A DNA stretch of 64,000 nt from Zanthoxylum bungeanum (Eukaryota > Streptophyta > Magnoliopsida > Sapindales > Rutaceae). Positions 34,201 through 47,930 of the stretch are shown piece after piece (within the stretch, counting starts at the first letter, position 1; every line of letters begins with the position of its first letter). The notes beneath the pieces are model-generated. The model saw only the letters and a program-made list of their open reading frames with translations, searched no databases and had not been told where the DNA came from. The position numbers and the translations under genes are program-made. The DNA is taken from assembly GCA_019454045.1 (NCBI GenBank), contig SKCR01035565.1, positions 1-64,000 on the forward strand, given 5' to 3'.

Positions 34201-36571
34201 TTGAAGCCGTTTAAAAATATTTTCACCCAGGATTATGTTCTAAACGTTAATCTTTCAGTTATCTTGATTGCTATAATCCAACTATCCAATCAACGATTTT
34301 AGGTACAATTGAATATAATGATTAATATAGTCTAACTATATAATCAACTATAATTTGATTGGTTAAATTCAAATTTATTGATTACTATAATCCAATTATA
34401 TAATCAACTATAAATAAAGTAGTTTGAATACAGTCTAACTGTTTAGTTTAAAACAATAATTAAATATTAGTCCAACTAATATATCTAAATTAACGACGAA
34501 AAAATGAAATGAACGCGTATTGGCAAGTAACTAAACGAAATTGAAAATTTAATACTTGCCTCCCACTATTTTTCAGCGAGCCTCTAACCCTCTGTTGATT
34601 ACTCGGGAAACCTAGTTTCCTAGTGGGCTAGGATCCCGTTAAATAACACACAACCTTGACTTTGGCCAACAAGCTGTATGATATTTAACTAGGTAGACCT
34701 CTAAGATCAATTGTATCTCATCCAATTCCTAGATCCAGTAGGTGGACATCCAAATCCGAAACATATATCTAATATATGCCAATATATCCGATATATTACC
34801 TAACCTTTTTCCTCTAAATCAACTAAGCCTTGGCTTTGGTACAACAAGCTTAATGATTCCAGTTAAGCGGGACCCATTGACTTTGGAAAGCTTCGTAATC
34901 GATGTCGATAGAAAATAAGTGATCTTGACTTTGGCCAACAAATCACAACTTGGACAAGACATGCGATATGGAACAAAGCCTTCATGATTCAAACACATCC
35001 GCGATGGACAAAGGTCTTGACTTTGGCCAACAAACCAGTGCCAATCTTGGATCTTGAGAATAAATCATTCAATGGAAGGAAAACGCTTAATATTTTTTGA
35101 GGGTTTTTTGCGTAATTGGCAACCAATTAATTATCTTTGATTAGGTCTCATCATTCACCCTTAAACATGCATTCTAAAAACATAATAAGGCGCGATAAAT
35201 AAATTAATAATGATATGCGGATGGATATTTAAAATATTTTTTTCCTAGAACAAATCTCTCAATTTTCTCTCTCCCGTTAGCACAAATCTTACTTCTACCC
35301 AATTACATAACACTTCTAAAGAAACCTCATTTACATTGAGGGGAATATGTGAGAAGTGAAATACAAAGAATCAAGAGGTAATAGGCTGGACACGCATGTC
35401 CAATTTAATAAATTCTAAATTTATTACAATAATTTCCAAAATTGCCCTCACCCATCTAATATCCATCCGATATACATTATTCATACATCACATCCATGTA
35501 TTCACACAAAGCATGTTATCAATCAATCTAATCCAATTAATTAATCTTTAATTAATGAGCATTCAATGTTAAACAACGATTTGATTTGCGCGAGTCCAAC
35601 TCGTTTAAGAATAAGTACTCAAAGTACGAATTCTTGAATTATATCAAACTACAATATTAAATCAAATTTAATTTGTATTCAATACTAATTCTTTATTTAA
35701 TTCCAAATTAAATAATTACACTTTATTAATGAGCCTTTGCGACTTAGATTCTAAATCTAATCTTAACGGGTCTCAAAGCCCAATTAACAGCCAATGTCAA
35801 TTTAATTAAAGTCCAATGCGCTTCCAATTAATTTATAAGGCATGGACTTTGGCAACCAAAGCCCAATAAGGAATCACCCTTTTGCCAAAAATCAATTTAG
35901 GCCCATTAGGCCCAATTAAAATATTAAAGGCCCATTTAATCATATTTGGACTTTATGAAAATGGTTTTAGGCCCAATTGGATCGAACCAATTCTCCTAAA
36001 CCAAACTTGGCCCAACCAAGCCCATTAAGCCCAAATACAACATTTATAGCCCAATTCTAAATTAAGCCCAACTAATTAAATTTCAATATTCCAAATATCA
36101 TAATTTAATCAATTAAACGGTATTAGCCATAATTAATTATTTAAATCAACATTTCCAAAATACCAATTTACACAACTAATCATGCTTTAATTAACCAACT
36201 TATGTCTAACATAATTGAAGCAAAATCAATCCAACATGCTTCCTAAGCTCTCGGCAATATGTTGATTTTTATATCAATTTTGATTTCAATCCAATTAAAT
36301 CACAAACTAATATATCCCATGCATTTTAAACATATCCAATTATCTAAAATTCAAAAATCACCAAGAGCTAGGGTTCTAAGTCTATTCGGCCAAGCCTCCA
36401 AATTTGGGGAAAATTAATCCAATTAATTTTTCTTCAAAATTGATCATGCAAAACTCAAAGTTAACATATTGTAAGCATGCTCAAACAAACAATTTGTATA
36501 AAACATGCTCAAATAAAAAATACCCAAATTAAAGTTTAAGAACCCTAAATCCAATTTCATGTTTAATAACC
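34201..36571 (-). other. Leader of element B with a repeated 17-mer
   Basis: Untranslated region between the primer site and gag, about 2.4 kb long. Four copies of TTGACTTTGGCCAACAA or close variants lie at 34656, 34830, 34924 and 35017. The same four are on the plus strand in element C (42632, 42722, 42816, 42991). No coding signal is visible. The 35860-36060 stretch is rich in GGCCCAA words. Confidence 0.7.
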
Positions 36572-36583
36572 GCTCTGATACCA
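36572..36583 (-). other. Primer-binding site of element B
   Basis: The minus strand reads TGGTATCAGAGC, one base away from the LTR end. It is complementary to the 3' end of the initiator tRNA-Met used by most plant copia elements. Confidence 0.9.
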
Positions 36584-36584
36584 T

Positions 36585-38552
36585 TGTTGGGTTTTCTAGG
36601 TCAAACTAAGATAAAATTAAGCAATGAAACATGTGAATACAACAAAGTAAGAATGCGGAAAATACTCACTTTGATCGGATTTTGGATGCGTTGAACTTAA
36701 AATTTCCCTCTTTGGTGAATTCGGCCAAGCTCACCTTGTGTTGATCTTCAAGCTCCAAGCATTGAGTGTTTATTCCAAGCTCAAGGATTGGTTTCCCTAT
36801 CACCTTTGAATGACTCCTTGATGTGTGCTAGCACTTGAAAAATTGCAACAATTTTTCTTCATCTTCTTAGCAAGATTCGGCCAAGCCAAAATTAGGAGAG
36901 AAAAATGGCACAATGCCGTGAGAGATGGGAGAGAAGAGAGATGAGTGAATGTGTTGTGTTGTGTTGTGTCTTTGATTTCGAAAATCAAATACCATTTACC
37001 AATTTTCCAAAAAATTGGTAAAAGTCATTATCACATCAAACTTTAATAATGCTTGTGTAAGAAATAAGCAACCATCAAATCCCATCTACTTTTATCAACA
37101 AAAAGTTGATAAATTTGACTAGGTGATGTGACATGTGGGCCCCACTTGATTCAAAATCCGAGTGGGCCCGCAACATATCCCGGGCTCAGGTTCGCTAATT
37201 CCAAATTAACGAATTTTCCATTGCGACATAATTAAATCAAATTTAATTAAATAATTATGCCTAGCAAAATTACTATTCACGTCGCTAGCGAATTAATTCT
37301 AAATTAACTTATTCGCCCGAATTAAAATATAATTTTAATTCTGCGTCGAAATCTAATTTCATATAATATATCGAATATATATTTTATCGACAAATTCCAA
37401 ATTAATCATTCTATCTATTCAAATAGTATCTTATCCCAGATAAAATTTCTCCACAATTAATCATAGATTAATTTTTCTCTCTCATATAATTAATCCCAGA
37501 TTAATTATGTACGAGTCATACATCATCGGTGAATCATTGGGAAGCGACCCACGAGATCCCTGGATATGTTGGCAGTAAATCCGGTCGTCGGACTATCCAA
37601 ACACGTACGTACCTAGTACTACGTTTTTACCGATTTACAATACATGGTTGGCTTCTAGCAAAACACCGTGCCTACCCAATTCTCCAGAAATATTCTTAAA
37701 GGAATACATAATCTGTATCAGGTGTGGTATACGTAGTATTGCGTATTGCAATCCAGTATCGGATGTCACATGCTAGGCCTGAGGCTGGAATTATGTCTGC
37801 CCCGTACGAAGCATATGTCGGATCTCTGGTAACTAGTCTCTATAATTGGATAAATATGACCTAGTCAGATTATCCCGATGACTGTAATACATAAGAGTAC
37901 TAGTTCTGTATCATACGTGACCATCATCTCCATATGACTGGAGTGATACTTCCATCTTGACATCACACCCAATACACTACGATTCTCAATATACCCAGAA
38001 GAGGCGTACATAGAACCTGTTAAAGTCCTGGACTACCAAAACCAAAGTATATTGATTGTCGCAAGTATTAGCGATGCAAGTCTCAGGTTAAGACCAAATA
38101 CACCTACCCTGATTCGGACTTCCATAGACACATAGTCTTACTACCAATGGAATTCCGAGGGGTCTATCCAGAGAGAAGCTGTTTTCCGTACCATCGGTAA
38201 AACACAACCTCCTATTACACTTGCATGAGTATCCTATACCCAAATAAATGAGAACTATGCCGTTATGATCTCACATAACACGCACAAGTGTAATACTAGT
38301 CTATTGCGCATTATCGATGTCCAGTCTCGATAATACTACGACTAGGGATATTTAATGGTTAATCCTTCGAGGACTGATACTGTCTCATATTTTATCAATC
38401 CAGAACTAATCATATGGACTTTTATCATTTATATATCCTGGTAATCCAATTAAAAATGATAAAAGAGCAATTTCCTTTGTCACATAGTTAATTTTCACAA
38501 CAACACCATGTTCTGTACAAATAGTGATGCTATGGGTCATAATTGTCCAATA
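36585..38552 (-). repeat. 5' LTR of element B
   Basis: 1968 bp; pairs with 26675-28631. Its terminal CA has mutated to TA (38551-38552). Part of it, about 38160-38390, is a better match to the LTR of element F than to its own partner, with 170 identical bases at 38221-38390. Confidence 0.9.
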
Positions 38553-38866
38553 TATGACAATGTCATGATTACCCGATTACAGAGACTAGTTACTGATGAT
38601 CCTATATATGCTTCGTACGGGGCAGACACAATTCCAGCCTCATGCCTAGCATGTGACATTTGATACTGGATCGTATTACGCAATACTTAGTATACTACGT
38701 CTGATACAAATTATATATTCCTTTTTGAATATTTCTGGAGAATTGGGTAGGCATGGTGCTTTGTTAGAAGCCAACCATGTCTTGTAAATCGGTAAGAACG
38801 TGGTACAGGGTACGCACGTGTTCGGATAGTCCGAAGATCGTATTTACTGCCAACATATCCAGGGAT
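38553..38866 (+). mobile_element. copia LTR A, part 2 of 3
   Basis: Picks up LTR A at the duplicated TATGA and runs on through GCTTCGTACGGGGCAGACAC to CATATCCAGGGAT, where element C is inserted. It resumes at about 51314. Confidence 0.85.
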
Positions 38867-40916
38867 TTTTGGACAATTATGACCCATAACGTCACTATTT
38901 GTACAGATCATGGTGTTGTTGTACAAATTAACTATGTGACAAAGGAGATTGCACTCTTATCATTTGTGATTAGATCACCTAGATGTATAAATGATATGAG
39001 GTCCCTATGATTAGTTCCTGGATTGAGAATGATATGAGACAGTATCAGTCCACGAAGGATAAATCATGAAATATCCCTACTCAGCGTATTATCGAGATAA
39101 AAGACTAGTATTACACTTGTGCGCGTTGTGAGGGCACAACGACATAGTTCTCATATATTTGGGTATAGGATACTCATGCAAGTGTAATAGGAGGTTGTGT
39201 TTTACCGATGGTATGGGAAATAGCTTCACTCTGGATAGACCCCCTCGGAATTCCATTGGTAGTATGACTATGTGTCTATGGAAGTCCGACATCAGGGTAG
39301 ATGTATTTGGTCTTAACCTGAGACTTGCATCGCTAATATTTGCGACAATCAATATACTTTGGTTGTGGTCATCCAGGACTTTAACAGGTTCTGTGTACGC
39401 CAATGCTGGGTATATTGAGAATCGTAGTGTGTTGGGTGTGATGTCAAGACGGAAGTATCACTCCAGTCATAATGGAGATGATGGTCACGTAGGATACGGG
39501 ACTGGTTCTCTTAAATGCTGCAGCTATCGGGATATTATGACAAGGTCATGTATATCCGATTATAGAGATTAGTTACCAGACATCCGACATGTGATTCGTA
39601 TGGGGAAGACACAATTCCAGCCCCAGGCCTAGCACGTGATCATCCGATACTGGATCGACATACACGATACTACGTATACTACGCCTGATATAGATCGCTT
39701 ATTCCTGTAAGCATATTTCTGGAGAATTGGGTAGGCATGGCGCTTTGCTAGAAGCCAACCTTGTCTTGTAAATCGGTATAAACGTAGTACGAGGTACTTA
39801 TGTCTTCGGATAGTCCGACGACCGTATTTACTGCCAACATATTCGGGGATCTCATGGGTCGCTTCCCGAAGATTCACCGATGAAGTATGACTCGCACTTT
39901 TATTGAGCTGGTATTAATTATACTGAGAGAGAAAATTAATCTGGGATTAATTGCGGAGATATTTTATCTAGGATAAAATATCATTCAAAGAGAGAAAACG
40001 ATTAATTTGGAATTAATCAGTTAAAATAATATATTTGATATATTAAACGAAATTAGATTTCGACGCGGAATTAAAATTGGATTTTAATTCGGGCGAACGA
40101 GTTAATTTAGAATTAATTCGTTAGCGACGTGAATAATGATTTCACTAGGCATAATCATTTAATTGCGTCGCAACGAAAAATTCGTTAATTTGGAATTAGC
40201 GAACCCGAGCCCGAGATTGTTTGCGAGCGCATTCATATTTCGAATTCGAGTGCGGCACGCAAGTCAAATCAAGCGTCAAATCATTAGTCGCATCAAGCGT
40301 CAAATCAAATGTCACTTTGAGTGATGTGACAAGTTGTCACTTGATTGAGTGATGTGAGTTGATCTGAATAGTGATGGAAGTGGTTGGCAATTAAGGCTTG
40401 ACTTTTTGTATTTGCTAAATCATTTATTTAATTTTTGAAAATAGAATATTGTGTATTAGATACACAAAAATGATAAACAAATACATAACTTCCATTCTCT
40501 CTCTATTGCTCACGTTTTTGGGAGCAAAATGAGCTTCCTCTCTCTCGGCCAAAACATGCCATTTCTTCTCTTTTTATTTTCTGGTTTGACCGAATACAAG
40601 GTGAAGAAATTGATGATTTTTTGGCAAAATCAAAGGTTCTAGCACACAAATGAGTCCTTACAAATGTGATAGGGAACTCACTACATGAGCAAGGAATGAT
40701 CAAACAAAGCTTGGAGCTTCATGGATCAAGCCAAAACCGAAAATGGAGGACACCTTGACAGTGGACTGCCGTGAGCTTTACCAACAAAGGGATAAAAGTT
40801 TTGTTCTTCGTAGCATCCAATCCGTTCATTGTGAATATGATTCCGCCATTCTCCTTTGTGTATTCACATGTGTTTTATGCTCGATTTCATCATTGGGACC
40901 TTAATATAAACCAACA
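38867..40916 (+). repeat. 5' LTR of element C
   Basis: 2050 bp from TTTTGGACAATTATGACCC (the usual TG has become TT) to ATAAACCAACA. It pairs with 49257-51313 and lacks about 24 bp present in that copy near 39095. Confidence 0.9.
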
Positions 40917-40917
40917 A

Positions 40918-40930
40918 TGGTATCAGAGCC
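40918..40930 (+). other. Primer-binding site of element C
   Basis: TGGTATCAGAGCC one base after the LTR end, complementary to initiator tRNA-Met. Confidence 0.92.
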
Positions 40931-43700
40931 AATATTGAGCATAAAAAAATTTAGGGTTAAAATTTGGGTAAGATTGATTTTGAGCATGATTAATGAAATT
41001 GGATGAATTAGTTTGCTTAAATGTGTTTTAATTGATGATTGATTGGATCAATTTGATGAAATATTATTTGGAACAAATTTGCCCAAATTTTTGTGTTGGC
41101 CAAAAATACAATGAACCCTAATGTCTTGGATTTTTTGATTTTGATTCATTTGATGAGTTGGAAATCATTTGGGGATATAGATTTAATTTTGAATTTGATT
41201 CAATTGGATTGGATTTGTAATTTGGCATAATAAACCCTAAAAGCCGAGAGTTAGAGAGCCCTAAATTCTTGGTGATTTTTGTTCCGTTGATCATTGGATG
41301 ACTTGAAACGATTTAGGATGTGATTTAATGTCGATTGTGGAATTAATTGGATTGAAACCGAATCGGACACAAAATCCCCTTCAATTGCCGAGAGCCTTAA
41401 GCATGTTTGGGTTTGATTTTTTGATAAAAAGTGTTGGACACTAATTGATGTAAATAAGCATGATTAATTAGGCTAATTCTTATTTTGGAAATATTGATTT
41501 GGGTAATTAATTGTGTAATACACTTTATGTAATTAAATTAGGAATTTGGAATTTTTGTAATAATTATGTTGGGCCTTAAATTGGATTTGGGCTTGTTATG
41601 TTGTAAATGGGCTTATTGGGCTTGGTTGTACCAAGTTGGGTTTAGACTAAATTGGTTGGATCCAATTGGGCCCAAAACCGCATCCATAAAGCCCAAATGC
41701 GACTAATGGACTTTTAAAGTTTAATTGGGCCTAATGGGCCTAATGGATTTATGGGCTTATGGGGTAACTCCCGGATTGGACTTTGGTTATTGGGTTCAAC
41801 CCGATTTGACCAAAAGTCTACGCCTCAAGAAATTAATTAAAAGCCCATTGGACTTTAATTAAATTAATATTGGATATTAATCAGGCTTTGAGACCTGTAA
41901 CGATTAATTTGGAATTTAAGTCGTAAAGGTTCGTTAAATAAAGTGTAGTATTTAATTTGGAATTAAATAGCAAATTAGTATTAAATACAAATTGAATTAG
42001 ATTTAATATTGTAGTTTAATTTAATTCGAGAATTCGCACATTGAGTATTTATTCGCAAAATGAGTTTGACTCGAGAAAAATCAAATCGTTGTTTGAATAT
42101 TGGATGGTCATTAATTATCGGATTAATTAATTGGATTAGATTGATTGATAACATGCTTGTGTGAATACATGATTGTGGTGCATGAATAATGTATATCGAA
42201 TGGATATTAGATGGGTGGGGCAATTTTAGAAATTGTTGTAATAAATTTGATTTATTAATTGGACCTGCGAGTCCAACCTTATCACCTCCATACTCTTTGT
42301 ATTCTCTTCTCACCTATTCCCCTCAATGTAAATGAGGTTTCTTTAGAAGTGTAGTGTAACGGGTAGAAGTAATACATGTGCTAGCGGAAGAGAGAAAGGG
42401 AGAGATTTGATCTACGATCAATGTGTAAAGTATCCATCCGCATATCATTATTATTTATTATACACGCTTTATTATGTGTTTAGAATGCATGTTTAAGGGT
42501 GTATGATGATGAGACCTTAACAAAGATAATAAATTGGTTGCCAATTTGCACTCGAAAAACCCTCGCAAAATATTAAGCGGTTTTCCTTCCATTGAGTGAT
42601 TCTTACTCAAGATCCGAGACTAGCATTGGCTTGTTGGCCAAAGTCAAGGCCTTTGTCCGTCGAGGATGTGTTTGAATCATGAGAGCTTTGTTCCATATCG
42701 GTGTCTTGTCCAAGTTGTGGTTTGTTGGCCAAAGTCAATACCACTTCTTGTCCATCGACATTGATTACGAAGCTTTCCATGGTCAATGGGTCGCGCTTAA
42801 CTGGGATCACTAAGTTTGTTGTGCCAAAGCCAAAGCTTAGTTGATTCAGAGGAAAAAGGTTAGGTAATACATTGGATGTATTGGCATAAATAAGATATAT
42901 GTTTCGGACTTGGATGTCTCCCTACTAGATCTAGGAATTGGATTGGATCCAATTGATCTTAGAGATCTACCTAGTTAATTATCATACAATTTGTTGGTCA
43001 AAGTCAAGATTGTGTGATATTTAACGGGATCCTTGCCCACTAGGAAACACGGTTTCCCGAGTACTCGACAGAGGGTTAGAGGCTCGCCGAAAAATAGTGG
43101 GAGGCAAGAATTGAATTCGCAATATTCGTTTAATTACTTGCCATACGCGCTCAAAACAAATATCATTCGTCAAATAAATTAAATTTTAGTTGGACTAATA
43201 TTTAAATGTTGTTTTTAATAAATAGTTGGACTATATTCAAACTATTCATTTATGGTTGATTTTATAATTGGATTATAATAATCAATATAATTGATTTTAA
43301 TCTATTAAATTATAGTTGATTAAATAGTTGGACTATTGTAATCATTATAATAAATAGTACCTAAATCGTTGATTAAATAGTTGAATTATTAGAATCAAGA
43401 TAAAATTGAAAGATTGACATTTAAAACATAATCCTAGGGAAAATGTATTTAAATGGTTTAATTTTCAAATTGGGAATAATTTCAGGATAGTCCTCAAATA
43501 TAATAAGTTACTTTATTTGATAAAATAACATATTAAGTCTAAAGCCCGGAGTTAAACAAATAGTAGAGCATAATCTTTGGAAGATTTATGTGATGATAAC
43601 TTAAGTGCTTAATCCATTAAACTTGTCGCAATAGACTCCTTAATTTCTGAATCAGAACTAATGATTAGATCCTTAAAGTATGATAATGAAATTGAAGGAT
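40931..43700 (+). other. Leader of element C with a repeated 17-mer
   Basis: Untranslated region matching the leader of B in reverse. TTGTTGGCCAAAGTCAA or a variant occurs at 42632, 42722, 42816 and 42991. GGGCCTAATGGGCC words are at about 41725-41745. No gene is visible. Confidence 0.7.
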
Positions 43701-43739
43701 CTTCATAGATCTATACTTAGATCTTAGAAGTACTAAATT

Positions 43740-44332
43740 GTAAAAATAACTCTTGGAGAGTTAATGACTATTTTCAATGAGATAAAGTCAAAGTTTGCAA
43801 TAGGAAAATAGCGCAAGGTTCACCTTATTTCGATATTCTAGAAACCTAAGGCTTGGCCAAAGGCTTTTGGAGTGTGAAAAGGGCAAAGGCAAAATCATTA
43901 TAGTCTTCTGGGAAGATAAAGGACATGTCCCAAAATGTCTGCCTAAATTGTGGCAAACGGGATCGCGGAAGCGTGACTGCCGTTTGGACAAAGCAGACAT
44001 GAAGGAATTGAAGACTGGGCAAGGCTTTGACTTCAAACATGTTTGTCAAGATTATGTTCATTAGTAGTATTAAAATTGGATTTTAAATACTTAGTGTGGT
44101 ACATAAATATGTACTGATGATCAGAATCTGCTATGAGCAGGATACTGACTTCAGTTTGAGATTTATCTGTGAATTGAAAACGGGATGAAAGTCGCTGTTC
44201 TAACCGTAGGTACCTAAATTTCAGGAAATGCCCTCGGTTTTGTACCTAAATTTAGAAACTGTTATAATGTAAATAGTTTGACTAGAGACATTATCTCTAT
44301 ATCAGTGTTTGACCCGCTGCGGGTGAACCTTT
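43740..44332 (+). pseudogene. copia gag and protease remnant of element C
   Basis: A decayed zinc knuckle region reads CLNCGK in one frame and RKRDCRLDKADMKELK in the next (43936-44015), matching the knuckle of B. Further sequence to 44332 corresponds to the protease/integrase start and is cut by solo LTR S3. Confidence 0.75.
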
Positions 44333-46738
44333 TGTTGGGGTTGGTGCTCAGAGCGCCAATTCCCGGTTGTATTTCTTTTGAATACTTCTGTAAAACATTA
44401 TTATTTTGAATAATATATGCAATTTCTATAATATAATGTATCATTTTATATGGTAAATACGTAATGACCTTAGAATGATTAGTCATGGTACTTTTGCAAA
44501 AGCGTCGCAACTGACATTGAGTAGTATCATGACGTTGTCATTCTCAGACTGTTCCTGGTCAAGGTTTACACTACTTGGTCAGTAAAGTAAACCCGTTGAG
44601 ACCGGTACATGTCGTATACTGGAATATATGATTCTAATGGTTTCTCAATGAACCATTAGTCTTGGAGACTAGTATAGACGTATGGGTGTTTATAGCGGAT
44701 AAACACTGAACGACTCACTGAAGATTCTTAATGGATGGTACACCAACGTCAATAAGAATCTTCTCGGGTTGAGTAGCACTTGTGATTCTTAGACTTGAGA
44801 TGCCATTGTGGGCACATGAGACATCTTCTACACTTAGATGGCAGTCACGTCACCGATCTATTTAGATCAGACCTCTGCCTGTTCATTGGGTGTAGATAGA
44901 TCCTCAGGGTGTCCTATGTGTATCAAGATAGGATCCGTCAGTTCCGTGTACCAGAGCATAGGTAGTCCATATGATTAGCAATCAGATAAAACCATGGGCC
45001 CGTGGTAAAGTTTAGAAGCTAGTTCTAAACATTCTTTTAGAGATTGCTAATAGAATAGTCGACTGGATAATCCCCATAGAGAGTTGACGTTTACATCTAT
45101 ATCTCTGGGATTTATCCGGATACCTGTGACGGAGGAATTATACATTTTCCATGACCTCGACCTGTATGATTCAGCGAGATTATCCGTGATCGTCATAATT
45201 TACGGGTGGATAAATTATGGACACGAAATTGGATTTCGTGACGGATATACCTGAATCTAGAGAGTCTCAATAATGAAATATACTCGTAGAGAACTAGAGA
45301 AATATTTATAAATAATATTGATTATTTATAAAGTCGTTTAAAGGTTAAACGCAAGATACATGCTAAAGGGACCCGATAGTCATTTGCTTAATTATTGTGT
45401 ATTTACATTTAATACTTGATTAATTTAAATACACATTAATTAATAGTCAAATTGAGATATTTGACTAATATCCTAAATGAATATATGTATTTGATATTTA
45501 ATGTAAATATAATACATATATTTAATATATTTGTATTTAATTAATTAATTAATTTAATTGTTAAATGATTAAATTAATTAAAATATAAATATCTTAACAT
45601 TTGGATATTTGGATTAAATGATTTAGTTGCCTTTGTTGACTTAATTAAAATATCTATAAAGTGTTATTAGATATATAAATCAAGTTGATCAAATGAAAAT
45701 CAAATGAAAATGAAATTAATATTCTTGTTTTTGCCTTAGCCAAATTCGGCCAAGGCCTTTGTGTAACAAGTATATATTGTTTTCATTTCATTTGTTTTCT
45801 AAACTAATACACTTTCTAACCTAAACTCCATTAAAAGAAAACAAAAGAAGCTAGAGAGGAAGAAAGGAAAAACAAAGGAAAAGGCTTGGATTTAGTAAGT
45901 TTTCTCAACTTGCTATTAGAGAAGAAATTGTTCCTTATGTTCTAGGATACTTCTTGTGATGTTATCATGTTTTTATTTTCTTTATTCTTTGTGTTTTTGA
46001 TGAATGGAAGTTTGGTGAAAGTGTTGAGCATGTATAATGGAGGAAGTTTGTGACTAGTGTAGTTATAAGTATTCTTTTATGGTTTTGGAAACTTTGTTGC
46101 TAATCTAGAGTTGTTGACCCACTCTTAAATGACCTAGATTTGATCTTGAGTTGTTTCATTGTGTTGAGACTTTGGTTGGATGAAAGAAACATGATTGAAG
46201 TAATTGATCTAACCAATTTGGTCTAATTTGTTCAATTTGAAGAATTTGAAAAATTAGGGTTTAAGACCTCATCCAAATTTGGGGTTTTTCTTTATGTTAT
46301 GTATATGGATGTGTATATGATGCATATAAAGTTTCATGTTGATTGGATTTAATTTGGATATGTCTTGAAGCATGGAAGTGCAAAATGCACACTTTGGCAC
46401 CCTTTGGAGGCTCTCGGCCAAATGAGAGAAATTTGGGGATTTTGTTGCTTTTTGTGTTTTGATGTTTTGAACATGCTAAGTTCATCTTAGAAATGATTTA
46501 GAATCATCCAAAATTGATTTGAACAATTTCGGACTAAAATGAACAAAATATCAAGTGTAACGGCAATTCGGTAAATTCACTTAAATTTGATTTATTGAAT
46601 TTTATTTCATAATTTGATTATTGGGTAATTAAATAAATATATTTATTTAATTAATCCGAGAAAAATTTTTGAAATCGAAAAATTTGATTTTCCACCGTTT
46701 CCGCTGCGTTACCGGATTTAGCCCCTAAAACTGTTACA
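44333..46738 (+). mobile_element. Solo copia LTR S3 inside element C
   Basis: 2406 bp from TGTTGGGGTTGGTGCTCAG to CTGTTACA. The flanks CCTTT (44328-44332) and TCTTT (46739-46743) are a target-site duplication with one mismatch. The empty site is visible in element B, where the homologous sequence near 33230-33245 is continuous. Same family as S2. Confidence 0.88.
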
Positions 46739-46743
46739 TCTTT

Positions 46744-47930
46744 ATATTTTAGAACACTAAAGTGTTTTATTTAATAAATATGAAATTGAGATAAACACAT
46801 TAGATATGAATAACAACATTTATATTTTGAATATAAATAAATCTCGAATATATAATATGACAAACAAATAGCTCAACTGATTTGATCAGAAGAAACTAAT
46901 TGTGGCATTGTTGTCTGAGACACAATTAAACAAGACTCGTATAGCCATGCTTTTGAAGAGTGGGTACTAGGACTAATTTGATCCCATTCAAATAAAGTCT
47001 ACGAATCTAGTTTATTGTTCAAAGTGCCTAAAACACATTTACTTGGTAAAAGTGTAAAAGCCACCTATGTGTTAGCCCTAGTTCATAGTGAAGCAAGTGG
47101 GCCCATATCTAGTTAGGCTAGAGGTGGATATGAATATTTCGTGACCTACACAGATGTGGCATCGCGTTATGGTTATGTGTTTCTATTGAAACACAAATCG
47201 GAAAATTTTAAAGTTTCGACACGAAATAGACAAACAGATCGGATAAAGTATTGAACCGTCACGGTAAGACCGTAATGGAAAATACTTAACCAATAAGTTT
47301 CTCATATACTTGAAAGAGTATATTATTCTTTCAAATGAGGACTCCTCCCGGAACACGTCAAATTTGACGGTGTGTCCGAATTGAGTAACCGAATTTTGTT
47401 GGACATGACAAGGTTAATCATGAGTCGCTCTGAGCTACCATTTCCTTCAACGGATAAGCATTAACAGTGCAATACTTATTTTGAATAAGGTTCCATGAAA
47501 ATCTATTTGACAGATTTCATATTAGATATTAACAGGAAAGAAACCGGGTTTCTCATTCCTGTAAATTTGGGATGCTAGGCATATGTTTGGATAATACCAA
47601 ACTAAAACCCAAATTGGATAAGTGCCTAATTGTAGGTTATCCTAGGGATACCAAAGTATAGTACTTATACAACTCACAAAGAGAACAATTTAATTGTTGC
47701 TCACCATATGGTTTTCCTAAGAGGAATACCGATATGCAGTGGTAAGTGGGAGGATAGTAAAACTCGATGAAAATCAGAGTAATATTATTCCAGGCACCGA
47801 ATCTTAATGGAACAAAATAGTTCATCAAGGATGGAACTATTACCAATAACCTTCGAATACACAAGAACCGCGTATGTCGGAGAGAGTCAGAAAACAACCT
47901 AGGGTATGGGTTTCTGATCTCACCTCATAA
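46744..47930 (+). pseudogene. copia integrase of element C
   Basis: Contains FVTYTDVASRYGYVFLLKHK near 47140-47200, the copia integrase block around the first catalytic aspartate. Later it has decayed forms of the C-terminal region. Many stops and frame changes. Confidence 0.8.

Larger units (their letters stand above)
26675..38552 (-). mobile_element. Complete Ty1/copia element B
   Basis: Two LTRs of about 1.96 kb (26675-28631 and 36585-38552) flank an internal region with, on the minus strand, primer-binding site, leader, gag zinc knuckle, integrase, reverse transcriptase and RNase H. The 5-bp duplication TATGA is at 26670-26674 and 38553-38557. It was inserted into LTR A. Its own integrase is split by solo LTR S1 (30538-32508). 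The coding part is broken by stops and frameshifts, but the LTRs are still very similar at their inner ends. Confidence 0.92.

Noticed and set aside
34656..35033. CRISPR-like regular spacing of a short repeat
   Set aside because: Only four copies, variable spacing and a plant retrotransposon leader. It is a repeated motif in a leader, not a CRISPR array.
39159..39572. Open frame of 137 codons in the C LTR, repeated at 49567-49980 and in part at 26408, 30947 and 52132
   Set aside because: It lies inside the LTRs, and the copies are open because the LTRs are homologous. Long frames exist on both strands of the same stretch. No domain or start context supports a protein.
42607..42810. Minus-strand frame of 67 codons
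   Set aside because: It is antisense to the leader of copia element C and spans the TTGGCCAA repeats. No similarity to a known protein.
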